The notes below the pieces were generated by a model, which did no database searches, was not told the origin of the DNA, and saw nothing but the letters and a program-made list of their open reading frames with translations. The position numbers and the translations under genes are program-made. A DNA stretch of 64,000 nt from Micromonospora cabrerizensis (lineage in GTDB: Bacteria; Actinomycetota; Actinomycetes; Mycobacteriales; Micromonosporaceae): positions 17,475 through 81,474 of the forward strand of contig NZ_JAKKFI010000044.1 in the NCBI RefSeq assembly GCF_022230955.1, read 5' to 3'. This document shows positions 18,155 to 26,368 of the stretch, one piece after another (position 1 is the stretch's first letter; each line of letters opens with the position of its first letter).

Positions 18155-18184
18155 TTGACAGAAAAGCATGATATCGACATGCTT
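18155..18184 (+). promoter_or_regulatory. GH16 promoter with overlapping inverted repeat
   Basis: TTGACA at 18155-18160 is a consensus -35 box; CATGCT at 18178-18183 is 17 bases on. AAGCATG-atatcga-CATGCTT (18164-18184) is a perfect 7-bp inverted repeat lying across the spacer and -10 region, so a regulator bound here would block the promoter. Confidence 0.5.
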
Positions 18185-18191
18185 CATTCTA

Positions 18192-18203
18192 GAGAGCGCT
18201 CTC
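18192..18203. promoter_or_regulatory. CebR/LacI-type operator GAGAGCGCTCTC
   Basis: A perfect 12-bp palindrome GAGAGCGCTCTC 51 bases before the GH16 start. Streptomyces CebR, a cello-oligosaccharide-responsive LacI repressor, binds TGGGAGCGCTCCCA; the centre is identical. It differs from the seven operators of the arabinose island. Confidence 0.6.
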
Positions 18204-18253
18204 CGCCCTCTCCGGCACGCAGCCTCCGCCACCCCCTCGCTGAGGAGCCTCCC

Positions 18254-19513
18254 GTGTTCACAGCCCGTCCCACCCTCCGCTTCCGTCCCCTCGTACTCAT
18301 GGCGGTCGCCCTCGTCGCGACCGCCGCGGCACTCGTCGTCCCGCCGCATCCCGACCGGGCCGAGGCCGCCATCGGCCCGATCAGCTGGCAGGACGAGTTC
18401 AACTCCCCCGCCGGCACGCCTGTCGACCAGAACAAGTGGCGGTTCGACATCGGCGGCAGCGGTTGGGGCAACAACGAGCGGCAGTACTACACGAACAGCA
18501 CCAGCAACGCCGTCCACGACGGCCAGGGCAACCTCGTCATCACGGCCCGCCGGGACAACCCCGCCAACTACCAGTGCCACTACGGGCGCTGCGAGTACAC
18601 GTCGGCCCGGCTGCTCTCGGCGGCCACCTTCACCCAGACGTACGGTCGGTTCGAGGCTCGGATCAAGATCCCGCGTGGTCAGGGCATCTGGCCGGCATTC
18701 TGGATGCTCGGCACCGGCGGCGGGTGGCCCGACGCCGGCGAGATCGACATCATGGAGAACATCGGCCGGGAGCCCAACACCGTGTACGGCACCGTGCACG
18801 GACCCGGCTACTCCGGCGGCGGCGGCATCACCGGCAGCCGCACCCTCGGGGCACCGCTCGCCGACGGCTTCCACACCTACCGGGTCGACTGGGAGCCGAA
18901 CGTGATCACCTGGTACCTGGACGGGGTGCAGTTCCACCGGGTCGACCCCGCCCGCCTCGGCGGCAACCGCTGGGTGTTCGACCACCCCTTCTTCATGATC
19001 CTCAACGTGGCGGTCGGCGGCAACTGGCCCGGCTACCCGGACGGCTCCACCCAGTTCCCCCAGCAGATGCTCGTCGACTACGTCCGCGTGTCCAGCTACA
19101 CCTCCGGCGGTGGTGGCGACCCGGCTCCCGGCACCAGCCGGATCCGCGGGGCACAGAGCGGTCGCTGCATCGACATCCCCGGCGCCAACCCGGTCGAGGG
19201 CGCCAAGTTGCAGATCTGGGACTGCAACACCAGCGCCGCCCAGAGCTGGACCTTCGCCACCGACGGCACCGTCCGCGCGATGGGCAAGTGCATGGACCCC
19301 GCCTGGGCCGGCACCGCCAACGGCACCGAGGTCAACCTGGTCAGCTGCAATGGCAACACCGCGCAACGCTTCACCCTCAACGCGTCCGGTGACCTGGTCA
19401 ACCTCAACGCCAACAAGTGCGTGGACGTGCGGGAGGCCAACCCCAACAACGGTGGCAAGCTGCACCTCTGGGACTGCCTCGGCGCCGCCAACCAGAAGTG
19501 GTCCCGCGTCTGA
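18254..19513 (+). CDS. Secreted GH16 endo-beta-1,3-glucanase with ricin-type CBM13
   Basis: Exported glycoside hydrolase of 419 residues. GTG 18254 follows GAGGAG and starts a signal peptide cleaved near residue 38 (AEA-A). The GH16 domain (about 42-280) includes the catalytic motif GEIDIMENIG near residues 160-170, with the nucleophile and acid/base Glu residues, and IWPAFWMLG before it, as in laminarinases. A Gly-rich linker leads to a ricin-B trefoil (about 295-419) with QxW motifs in AAQSWTF, TAQRFTL and NQKWSRV. Likely hydrolyses beta-1,3-glucan of fungi or plants. An ATG at 18143 in frame would put the promoter inside the gene and is rejected. Confidence 0.9.
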   Translation: MFTARPTLRFRPLVLMAVALVATAAALVVPPHPDRAEAAIGPISWQDEFNSPAGTPVDQNKWRFDIGGSGWGNNERQYYTNSTSNAVHDGQGNLVITARRDNPANYQCHYGRCEYTSARLLSAATFTQTYGRFEARIKIPRGQGIWPAFWMLGTGGGWPDAGEIDIMENIGREPNTVYGTVHGPGYSGGGGITGSRTLGAPLADGFHTYRVDWEPNVITWYLDGVQFHRVDPARLGGNRWVFDHPFFMILNVAVGGNWPGYPDGSTQFPQQMLVDYVRVSSYTSGGGGDPAPGTSRIRGAQSGRCIDIPGANPVEGAKLQIWDCNTSAAQSWTFATDGTVRAMGKCMDPAWAGTANGTEVNLVSCNGNTAQRFTLNASGDLVNLNANKCVDVREANPNNGGKLHLWDCLGAANQKWSRV

Positions 19514-19531
19514 CGACACCAGCACCGACGA

Positions 19532-19565
19532 GTGGGCCGTCCGAGCACAGCTTCGGGCGGCCCAC
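19532..19565 (+). terminator. Terminator after GH16 gene
   Basis: GTGGGCCGTCCGA pairs with TCGGGCGGCCCAC with one G-T wobble around an 8-base loop, 19 bases after the stop. The motif GCGGCCCAC recurs at 19574 and 19621. Confidence 0.65.
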
Positions 19566-19749
19566 CGCCGTGTGCGGCCCACCATCGCGGGCCGCCCACC
19601 GCCGCAAAGGGCCCGGATGTGCGGCCCACGCAGCGTCCGACTCCTCCCATCACCCGGGCGAATCCGAATTCAGCCGATGGCGCAGCAGGTTGACTTCTGC
19701 CCGCTATGTTCGGATTAATCCAGATACCGGCCGCTCCGGGAGTGAACTC

Positions 19750-20772
19750 ATGTCGCACCACCTCGACACCCCCCTCGCCGCCCAGGGCGGCCAGCTCTAC
19801 ATCGACGACCTGTACGTCTTCAACGGCAACCGCGCGACCGTCTTCGTGATGGACGTCAACAGCTCGGTGACCAAGGCGGACATCAAGCGCGGCTTCCACG
19901 CCGAGGGCCGTTACGAGATCAAGATTCACGTCAACGGCGCCGAGATGGAGGATCTGACCTACCGGTTCGCCTTCGGCGAGCTCGACGGCGACAACAGGCA
20001 GACCCTCCAGTTGTACGAGCTGACCGGCGCGGACGCCCGCGACGACGCCGCGATGGGCACCCCCATCGCGGAGGGACGCACCGGCGAGGTGACGACCGGC
20101 GGCAACGTGCGGATCTGGGCCGGGCGGATCACCGACCCGTTCTACGTCGACCTCGACGAACTCGCCACCATCAACGGCGCGGTGAAGAACGGGTCGAGGG
20201 TGGACCGCTCGGCGTGGCGCGTCGACCAGGCCAAGAACAGCTTCGACGACACCACCGTCGAGTCGATCGTCCTCGAGGTCTCCCACGACGAACCGTTGCT
20301 GCGCGACGGCACCGAGATCGGCGTGTGGTGTCGCACCCTGCTGGCGACCGACGCCGGTGGCTGGCGCCAGATCAACCGCGCCGGCCACCCCATGATGTGG
20401 CCGATCTTCTGGCCGCACGACACCGACTTCTCGGATCCCGCCAACTTCCGCCACCCCAGTCGCGACCTCACCGAGGACGGCGAGGAGATCGCCAACGCCG
20501 TCGCGGGTGTCGTCGCGGCGAACGGGACCGCGCCCGACCCCCAGGCGTACGGCTGGAGCGTCGCCCGGCAGCTCTATCCCGACGTGGTGTCGTACAAGGT
20601 CGGCACGGCCGCCAACTTCGGCTTCGCGATCCGCAACGGGCGCACCATGGCCGACAACGTGCCCGAGGTGATGTTCTCACTGGTCCTGAACACGGGCACC
20701 ACCTCCGGGCTCACCCCGGAGGTCACCAAGGCGGCTCGCGCCGCCTCCTTCCCCTACGTGGTCCCGGCCTGA
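19750..20772 (+). CDS. DUF4331 family protein
   Basis: A 340-residue protein of the DUF4331 family, recognised by its opening SHHLDTPLAAQGGQLYIDDL and the segment TVFVMDVNSSVTKADIKRGF. There is no signal peptide or membrane helix, although many relatives are exported. The family has a beta-sandwich look with acidic loops (DPFYVDLDEL, PHDTDFSDP) that may bind metal ions; biochemical role unknown. ATG 19750 has GGGAG eight bases upstream. Monocistronic: a hairpin precedes it and another follows the stop. The nearby glucanase is not obviously related. Confidence 0.8.
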   Translation: MSHHLDTPLAAQGGQLYIDDLYVFNGNRATVFVMDVNSSVTKADIKRGFHAEGRYEIKIHVNGAEMEDLTYRFAFGELDGDNRQTLQLYELTGADARDDAAMGTPIAEGRTGEVTTGGNVRIWAGRITDPFYVDLDELATINGAVKNGSRVDRSAWRVDQAKNSFDDTTVESIVLEVSHDEPLLRDGTEIGVWCRTLLATDAGGWRQINRAGHPMMWPIFWPHDTDFSDPANFRHPSRDLTEDGEEIANAVAGVVAANGTAPDPQAYGWSVARQLYPDVVSYKVGTAANFGFAIRNGRTMADNVPEVMFSLVLNTGTTSGLTPEVTKAARAASFPYVVPA

Positions 20773-20842
20773 GGGGATCCGCAAAGCCCGTCCCACGACG
20801 CGGCACCTCCCGCTTTCGCTCGATCCACTCGTCTTCCTTGGA

Positions 20843-20875
20843 GTCGGGGTATCCGGAACGTTCGGATACCCCGAC
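20843..20875 (+). terminator. Terminator after DUF4331 gene
   Basis: GTCGGGGTATCCG-gaacgtt-CGGATACCCCGAC, a perfect 13-bp stem 70 bases after the stop. Confidence 0.8.
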
Positions 20876-21050
20876 TTCGCTGAAAGGCGAGTCGATCAAC
20901 CATGCCCAGCGCCGTCCCGCGACGACCCGGCGCGGGAGATTCACGATCACCCAGCAGGGGTGACGCTGCCACATTCGCCCCTTAATGGGTATTTTGCGTA
21001 GTTACGCTCGAACTGCTTCTCATGGGCGCTTTAGGACAGAAGGAGACTCG

Positions 21051-21596
21051 ATGCGTAGAAAGATTCTCGCGGGCCTGGCCGGCATTGCCGCCGTCGTCGC
21101 GCTCGCCGGACCAGCCGCCGCGGACACGACGGGCGACACGATCGTGACCCTCACCGTCGACGCGGCCGGCGGTCTGTCGATCACGGTGCCGGCAACGGCG
21201 AACATCGGGCACGGCGTGGAGGGCTCGACCATCTCCGGTCAGCTCGGCCCGGTCACCGTGCTGGACCAGCGCGGGTCGCTCACCCCCAACTGGACCGCCA
21301 ACGTCATCTCGACCGACTTCGTCACCGGCGGCGGCAGCTCCGGTGAGACGATCCCCAACATCAACGTCCTGTACTGGTCCGGCCCCGCAACGGCGACCGC
21401 CGGTAGCGGCACCTTCACGCCGGGCCAACCCACCGCCGCCCAAGCAGTGATCATCAACGTTCCCCGGACGGCGATGACCCACACCGGCGGCACGGGCAAC
21501 AACTTCGCCACCTGGAACCCCACCCTGGTGGTGAACGTGCCCCTCGGCACCGTCCAGGGTGTCTACACGGGGACGGTGACACATTCGGTGTTCTGA
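21051..21596 (+). CDS. Small secreted WxL-like surface protein
   Basis: Exported protein of 181 residues with signal peptide ILAGLAGIAAVVALAGPAAA (cleavage near residue 24). The mature part is one WxL-like beta domain: GGLSITVPA, SGQLGPVTVLDQRG, NWTANVISTDF, SGETIPN, and near the end TWNPTLVVNVP then GVYTGTVTHSV. The same set of motifs forms the last 135 residues of the 1002-residue protein encoded at 22858-25866. In Firmicutes WxL domains bind peptidoglycan non-covalently and work with DUF916 proteins, and a DUF916 gene follows 16 bases downstream. ATG 21051 has AAGGAG six bases upstream. Good evidence for a surface complex; exact role unknown. Confidence 0.75.
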   Translation: MRRKILAGLAGIAAVVALAGPAAADTTGDTIVTLTVDAAGGLSITVPATANIGHGVEGSTISGQLGPVTVLDQRGSLTPNWTANVISTDFVTGGGSSGETIPNINVLYWSGPATATAGSGTFTPGQPTAAQAVIINVPRTAMTHTGGTGNNFATWNPTLVVNVPLGTVQGVYTGTVTHSVF

Positions 21597-21612
21597 CCCG
21601 CTCGGCCGGCTG

Positions 21613-22596
21613 GTGCTGCTGGCCTCGGTCGCCCTCGTGGCGCTCGGGGTTTCGGCGGCACCAGCCGCTGCCGTGCGGGAGCAGCGACAGGAGCCCGCCG
21701 AGGATGCCGCGATCAGCATCCGGATGCTGGACATCCCCGCCAGTCGGGTGCAGGACCCGCGGGCCCAGGTCTACATCGTGGATCACCTGAAGCCCGGGAC
21801 GACGATCAACCGTCGGGTCGAGGTGCAGAACACCTCGGGTGAGACGCAGAAGATCGAGTTCTATTCCGGAGCGGCGTCGGTCGAGAACAACGCCTTCACC
21901 GTTCCCGAGGGCCGCACGGACAACGAACTCAGCGGTTGGATCCGGCTGAAGACCGCCGGGATCGAGCTGGACCCAGGCGAGCGACGGCCGGTCGACGTCG
22001 AGATCGCCGTGCCGAAGAAGGCGTCCAAGGGCGAGCGGTACGGGGCGATCTGGGCGCAGGTCACCAGCGCGAAGGAGCGCACCGGCAACGTCACCCAGAT
22101 CCACCGGGTCGGCATCCGGGTCTACCTCGACATCGGTCCGGGCGGTGAGCCGCCGACGGACTTCCGCATCGACGGGCTGGCCGCGGAACCCGGATCCGGC
22201 GAGTTTCCGGTGGTCACCGCGAACGTCACCAACACCGGTCAACGCGCGCTGGACATGACCGGCACCCTGTCGCTGACCAAGGCGGCGGTCAAAGCCGGCC
22301 CGTTCAAGGTGACCAACGGCGTGACGATCCTGCCCGGCCAGAGCGGCCAGGTCCGGATCGAGGTCAACCAGGCCCTGCCCGCGGGCACCTGGGACGTCCA
22401 CGCGAAGCTCGCAAGCGGCATCGTCGAGCGCACCGCGACCGGGAAGATCAGCCTGCCCGTCGCGGCGCCGATGACCGTAGCGACGTCTGCCGGGCCGAGC
22501 TGGTTGGTCTACGCCGTCGGCGGGATCGCCCTGCTGGTGCTGGTCACCTTCGCCGGCTGGTACGTCGTCCGCCGACAACGCACCCGGCTGACCTGA
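21613..22596 (+). CDS. DUF916 (WxL-interacting) membrane-anchored protein
   Basis: About 327 residues: signal peptide (LLASVALVALGVSAAPAAA), an Ig-like DUF916/WxLIP region with FYSGAASVENNAF, GWIRLKTAGIELDPGERR and RYGAIWAQVTS, a second beta domain (about 185-280, VTANVTNTGQRALDMTGTLS), one transmembrane helix (about 298-318) and a basic tail RRQRTRLT. It is thus anchored in the membrane with its bulk outside. In Firmicutes such proteins bind WxL proteins and host or wall ligands. The start is uncertain: GTG 21613 lacks a clear ribosome site and lacks N-terminal positive charges, so translation is probably coupled to the gene ending at 21596. Confidence 0.8.
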   Translation: MLLASVALVALGVSAAPAAAVREQRQEPAEDAAISIRMLDIPASRVQDPRAQVYIVDHLKPGTTINRRVEVQNTSGETQKIEFYSGAASVENNAFTVPEGRTDNELSGWIRLKTAGIELDPGERRPVDVEIAVPKKASKGERYGAIWAQVTSAKERTGNVTQIHRVGIRVYLDIGPGGEPPTDFRIDGLAAEPGSGEFPVVTANVTNTGQRALDMTGTLSLTKAAVKAGPFKVTNGVTILPGQSGQVRIEVNQALPAGTWDVHAKLASGIVERTATGKISLPVAAPMTVATSAGPSWLVYAVGGIALLVLVTFAGWYVVRRQRTRLT

Positions 22597-22613
22597 CCTC
22601 CCAGTCCACACAG

Positions 22614-22650
22614 ACTGCCCGGCCGTTCCCGCAAGGAACGGCCGGGCAGT
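22614..22650 (+). terminator. Strong terminator after the WxL/DUF916 pair
   Basis: ACTGCCCGGCCGTTCC-cgcaa-GGAACGGCCGGGCAGT: a perfect 16-bp stem 17 bases after the DUF916 stop, followed by a short T-containing run (gatgttgtc). Confidence 0.9.
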
Positions 22651-22706
22651 GATGTTGTCAGGCCCACCCCGTTCCCCACGCCCCCGGCGCTCGGGTCCGA
22701 TCCCCG

Positions 22707-22779
22707 TCGATCATGGAGTTATGGTGCCCGATTGGCACCGGGTGGGCTGCTTTGTCGCCCACCACAACTCCATGATCGA
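22707..22779. repeat. Intergenic inverted repeat, 20-bp arms
   Basis: TCGATCATGGAGTTATGGTG (22707-22726) pairs with CACCACAACTCCATGATCGA (22760-22779) with one mismatch, around a 33-base loop. It lies between the terminator of the DUF916 gene and the end of the convergent adhesin gene, and is too long for a normal terminator. It has the look of a dispersed REP/MITE-like element; no second copy is in this window. Confidence 0.65.
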
Positions 22780-22857
22780 TGAGCCGGGGTGGGGGCAGGG
22801 TGGGGGTGGGGCGGGTTGCCGAGCAACCTGTTGCCCTGGACGGGCATGGTCCTGGGA

Positions 22858-25800
22858 CTAGATGACCGAGTGGGTCACGACGGCCGTGTAGTCGCCGGCC
22901 ACCACCCCGGTGGGGAGTGTGACCCACAGGGTCGGGTTCCAGGTGACGGAGTTCGGGCCGCCGGTCTGGCCGGACCAACCAGCGGCCGTCTGCGGGGTGT
23001 CCAGCACCGCGCCGGGCTGCGGGACGAAGGTGCCGACGCCGGTGATGGCGAGGGCCGCCCCGGAGGCGTACGTGATGCTGCTGTTGGGGATCGTCTCGCC
23101 GGGCGACCCGGCGCCGGTGGTGAAGCTCGTGCTGGAGACGACGGTGACCCAGTTTCCGGAGAACGGCCCCCGGTCGTCGGTCACGGTCACCGGGCCGAGT
23201 TGGCCTGAGAGGCCGGTCGTGCCCGCGGTGGCGGCGCCGAGCGGGGAGATCGCCGGGACGGTGATGGAGAGCCCACCGAGCGGGCTGATGACCAGCTCGA
23301 CCGGCCGGGTCGCCGACTGGTTGAACGAGTCGGTCACCCGGACGGTGAACGGGAACGTTCCGGACACGGTGGGCGTACCGGAGAGCAGACCGGTGGCCGG
23401 GTCGAGGGCCAGCCCGGCGGGCAGGCTCCCGGCGCTCACCGCCCAGCCGAAGGGACCCGTCCCGCCGGTCACCGTGAACTGGTACTGGTACGGGTCGTAC
23501 GCCTTGCCGGGCGGCGGCGGCGCGAAGGTCAGCGTCGGTGCCGCGTTGACCGTCACCGACCCGGAGGCGGCCGACTGTGGGCCGGTCCCGGCGGCGTTGG
23601 TCGCGGCCACCCGGAAGGTGTACGTGGCGCCGGCGGTCAGCCCGGTGACGATCTGGGTCGTGGCGGTCCCGGTGAAGATCTGGGGCGTCTGCGCCACGCC
23701 GTTGAGGTACGGCGTCACGGTGTAGCCGGTGATCGGCGAGCCCCCGTTGGCCGGGGCGGTCCAGGTCACCGTGGCGGCGTTGGTCCCCGCCGTGGCCGAG
23801 GTGATCGTCGGCGCTCCGGGCAGGGTGTACGGGACCACCGCCGCCGAGGGCGGGCTGGCCGCGCCGGTGCCGAACGCGTTCACCGCCGCCACCCGGAAGG
23901 TGTACGAGGCCCCCGCGGTCAGCCCGGTCAACGTGCGACTGGTGGTGGAGGCGTCGAAGGAGAGGGTCGCCTGGGTGACCCCGTCGCGGATCGGAGTGAT
24001 CAGGTACCCGGTGATCGGGCTGCCGTTGTTCGCCGGCGCGACCCAGCTCACGGTGGCGCTGGTGACGCCCGCGACGGCGGTCGGCGCGGCCGGGGTGCCC
24101 GGCGTGGACGCGTAGACGTAGTTCGCCGACCCTGCCGAGCCTCGGGTGACGACGCTGACGGTGACCGTCGCCGGGCTGGACCGGGCCGGCATGGAGGAGA
24201 TGGCGAGCGTGCCGTTGGGGTTCACCGTGAAGCAGCCGGCGGCCGGGCCGGAGGTGCACGGCAACAGCAGCACCGACGTGCCCGCCTGCTGTTCGGCGGC
24301 CGTACCGATGGTGATCGCGGTCGCTCCGGTGAGGTTGCTGCCGCCCACGGTGACCGCGATGCCTCCGGAGACCGAACTCTGGGCCGGGGTGACGGTCACG
24401 CCGCTGGGTGCGGTGGCCGGCACGGCGGGTGTGGTGACGGTGGAGAAACCGGGGTTCGCGTCGATCGAGGACGAGGTCGCCACCGTCGTGGTCTGGATCA
24501 GCGTCGGCGTCACCGTGGTGCCGGTGACGGACGCCACGACCGTGATCGGCGGCAGGGAGGTGCCGCCGGCGAACGGGCCGTTGCTGTTGGTGCAGCTGAT
24601 GGTCTGCCCGGACGGGGCGCCGCAGACCCACCCCGAGCCGTACGCGCCGCGCGGCACGACACCGGCGGGCACGGTCTGGGTGACCGTGATGGGCGCTGTC
24701 TCGGTGGCCCCGGCGTCGACCCCGGCTGTGATCGAGTAGGTGACCGGGTCACCGGGCTGCGGGTTGGCCCCGACGGCGCTGGTCTGTGACACGTTCAGGT
24801 CCGGCACCGGGTTGAAGCTGACCGCGCGGGCGTTGTCGACCTCGTGGAAGTCGGTGACGGAGCCGGTCGAGGCGACCCAGCCGAAGGCGAGCTGCCGGGG
24901 GTAACCGCTGGCGTTCAGCCAGGTCGGCGACGGGTACAGGCTGGGTGCCACGACCGGGAGTTCGCCCGCCAGCGTGCGGGCCGATCCTCCGACCGGGGTG
25001 AACCTGACCCGGTACTGACCGGCCGGAACGGTGATGCCGGTGTCGGTGGTGAACGGGGACGCGGTGGTGTTGGCGACCACCTCGACCGGCACCACCGAGG
25101 CGGCCCGGGTGGCGGCCCGCAGCGGCAGGGCGGGAGTCGACGTGCTTGCGGCGGTGCTGTTGATCGCGCAGTAGCCGACACCGTTGCGGCCCGGTCCGCG
25201 AACCACGACCTGGCCGGGGACCCGGCCGTTGGTGGTCGAGATGTACGGCGGGTTCGTGCAGCCGGTGCCCTGGTACGTGCTGTTGCTGAAGTTGCCGAAG
25301 ACGTCCAGCCCGATGCCGAGGTAGCCGTTGGAGAGGCCTGCCGATGCGCCGTTGAACGCTGCCGAGTAGCCCAGCGAACCTCCCGGCTGACCGAGGGTGG
25401 ACGGGGGTCGCGGGTTGGCCGGGTCGACGGCGGCCAGCACGAAGGCGAGGCCGTCCGCACCCGGGTTGATGCCGCCGTACTGGTAGGTGTTGAAGGTGAC
25501 GTGCAGGCCCTGCGAGGTCGGCACGCTCACCGCACCCACCACCCCACCCTGCCGGGTGATGGTGGCGGGCGTGAGGCGCAGCTTGCCCGAGCCCTGCGGG
25601 TCGGTGGAGGTGAGACAACTGAACAGGGGCCCGGTCGTCGAGTTGCCGGCCGCGCTGAGACAGGCGGCGTTGCTGGCGAGAATCCCGGGCACGCCGGGCA
25701 CCGCCACGGCGCCGATGCCGTTCGCGGTGTTGTTGCGGAACGGCTGGTCGAAGAGGACGGACCCGGCCGCCCGTGCCGGTTGTGGTGCGAACGCGAGGAC

Positions 25801-25866
25801 CCCCGCAATCATGACGACCGCCAGTGCTGCGGTGCTGATCGGACGACGCCGGTCCCAAAACGACAT
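22858..25866 (-). CDS. Large secreted adhesin: lectin-like, DUF11, IPT, two fibronectin III, WxL-like domains
   Basis: Exported protein of 1002 residues. ATG 25866 has GGGAG five bases upstream; signal peptide to about residue 34 (QPARAA). Domains in order: L-type-lectin-like region (about 35-345, GLHVTFNTYQYGG, GADGLAFVLAAVDP, LGIGLDVFGNF); a DUF11-like repeat (about 355-470); an IPT/TIG-like domain (about 485-590); two fibronectin type III domains (about 595-785, each with SPITGY and GLTAGA.YTFRVAA); a putative Ig domain (about 790-870, GLALDPATGLLSGTPTVSGT); and a WxL-like end (about 870-1002, SGETIPN, TWNPTLWVTLP, VVTHSV). No LPXTG or membrane anchor, so attachment probably uses the WxL-like domain. 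Likely carbohydrate-binding adhesin. Confidence 0.82.
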   Translation of the reverse strand: MSFWDRRRPISTAALAVVMIAGVLAFAPQPARAAGSVLFDQPFRNNTANGIGAVAVPGVPGILASNAACLSAAGNSTTGPLFSCLTSTDPQGSGKLRLTPATITRQGGVVGAVSVPTSQGLHVTFNTYQYGGINPGADGLAFVLAAVDPANPRPPSTLGQPGGSLGYSAAFNGASAGLSNGYLGIGLDVFGNFSNSTYQGTGCTNPPYISTTNGRVPGQVVVRGPGRNGVGYCAINSTAASTSTPALPLRAATRAASVVPVEVVANTTASPFTTDTGITVPAGQYRVRFTPVGGSARTLAGELPVVAPSLYPSPTWLNASGYPRQLAFGWVASTGSVTDFHEVDNARAVSFNPVPDLNVSQTSAVGANPQPGDPVTYSITAGVDAGATETAPITVTQTVPAGVVPRGAYGSGWVCGAPSGQTISCTNSNGPFAGGTSLPPITVVASVTGTTVTPTLIQTTTVATSSSIDANPGFSTVTTPAVPATAPSGVTVTPAQSSVSGGIAVTVGGSNLTGATAITIGTAAEQQAGTSVLLLPCTSGPAAGCFTVNPNGTLAISSMPARSSPATVTVSVVTRGSAGSANYVYASTPGTPAAPTAVAGVTSATVSWVAPANNGSPITGYLITPIRDGVTQATLSFDASTTSRTLTGLTAGASYTFRVAAVNAFGTGAASPPSAAVVPYTLPGAPTITSATAGTNAATVTWTAPANGGSPITGYTVTPYLNGVAQTPQIFTGTATTQIVTGLTAGATYTFRVAATNAAGTGPQSAASGSVTVNAAPTLTFAPPPPGKAYDPYQYQFTVTGGTGPFGWAVSAGSLPAGLALDPATGLLSGTPTVSGTFPFTVRVTDSFNQSATRPVELVISPLGGLSITVPAISPLGAATAGTTGLSGQLGPVTVTDDRGPFSGNWVTVVSSTSFTTGAGSPGETIPNSSITYASGAALAITGVGTFVPQPGAVLDTPQTAAGWSGQTGGPNSVTWNPTLWVTLPTGVVAGDYTAVVTHSVI

Positions 25867-25989
25867 GCCCACTCCCAGCTTTCACTCCAGTACCGATCTG
25901 GACTATATCCCCCCAAAACACCCACAGTTTCCGTACGACGGAGATCGCCGGATGGCCCCGGCCGGCGGCCGACAGGCGCAGAAGCCAAC

Positions 25990-26019
25990 TGACCTCCTCG
26001 GCCGTGGCCGAGGAGGTCA
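25990..26019 (-). terminator. Terminator after DUF2188 gene
   Basis: TGACCTCCTCGGCC-gt-GGCCGAGGAGGTCA, a 14-bp self-complementary stem 23 bases downstream of the small gene's stop (inner pairs probably open to form the loop). Confidence 0.75.
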
Positions 26020-26041
26020 GTGGACGGAGTGCGAAGAGCCG

Positions 26042-26272
26042 TCAGCCCTCGATGTCCCGGGGGTCGCGGCTGCGGGGGTAGGTGTTCTTCTCCCCGATCG
26101 TGCCGTCCTGCTTCTTGATCACGTGTTCGACGCCACGGTCGGCCGCCATCTCACGGCCCTGGGCCTGCGCGTCGGCCTTCACGTCATGCGTGCTGCTGGC
26201 CCGCTCGTGACCCTCCGGCTTGTTCTTCCACTGCCCGTCCTCGTGGTACGTCTCGACGTCACCCTTGGCCAT
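26042..26272 (-). CDS. DUF2188 family small protein
   Basis: A 76-residue, very hydrophilic protein: WKNKPEGHERASSTHDVKAD, QGREMAADRGVEHVI, then GTIGEKNTYPRSRDPRD. This is the DUF2188 pattern of repeated short strands with a KxDGxIxExxTY ending, common in actinobacteria and sometimes linked to general stress; function unproven. ATG 26272 follows a very strong GGGAGGGAG. It is monocistronic, ending before its own hairpin. Confidence 0.78.
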   Translation of the reverse strand: MAKGDVETYHEDGQWKNKPEGHERASSTHDVKADAQAQGREMAADRGVEHVIKKQDGTIGEKNTYPRSRDPRDIEG

Positions 26273-26335
26273 GGCCGGCTCCCTCCCTGCGTCTGAACTG
26301 TCCCCCGAATCAGTGCCCCCCGGCGCACCGGGGCA

Positions 26336-26368
26336 AACTGCCCGTCCTCAGGAGACGGCCGGGCAGTT
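26336..26368 (-). terminator. Hairpin over the 3' end of the M23 peptidase gene
   Basis: AACTGCCCG (26336-26344) pairs with CGGGCAGTT (26360-26368); the stop codon lies in the loop. A possible terminator that overlaps the coding end. Confidence 0.45.

Larger units (their letters stand above)
17871..18253. other. Divergent promoter region between DUF6193 gene and GH16 gene
   Basis: 383 bases without a supported gene. The half next to the GH16 gene is AT-richer and holds the promoter, inverted repeat and CebR-like site listed separately. I see nothing specific in 17871-18120. Confidence 0.5.

Noticed and set aside
19551..19629. GCGGCCCAC repeated three times after the GH16 terminator
   Set aside because: The copies are short and irregularly spaced in very GC-rich DNA; this may be chance or decay of the terminator arm.
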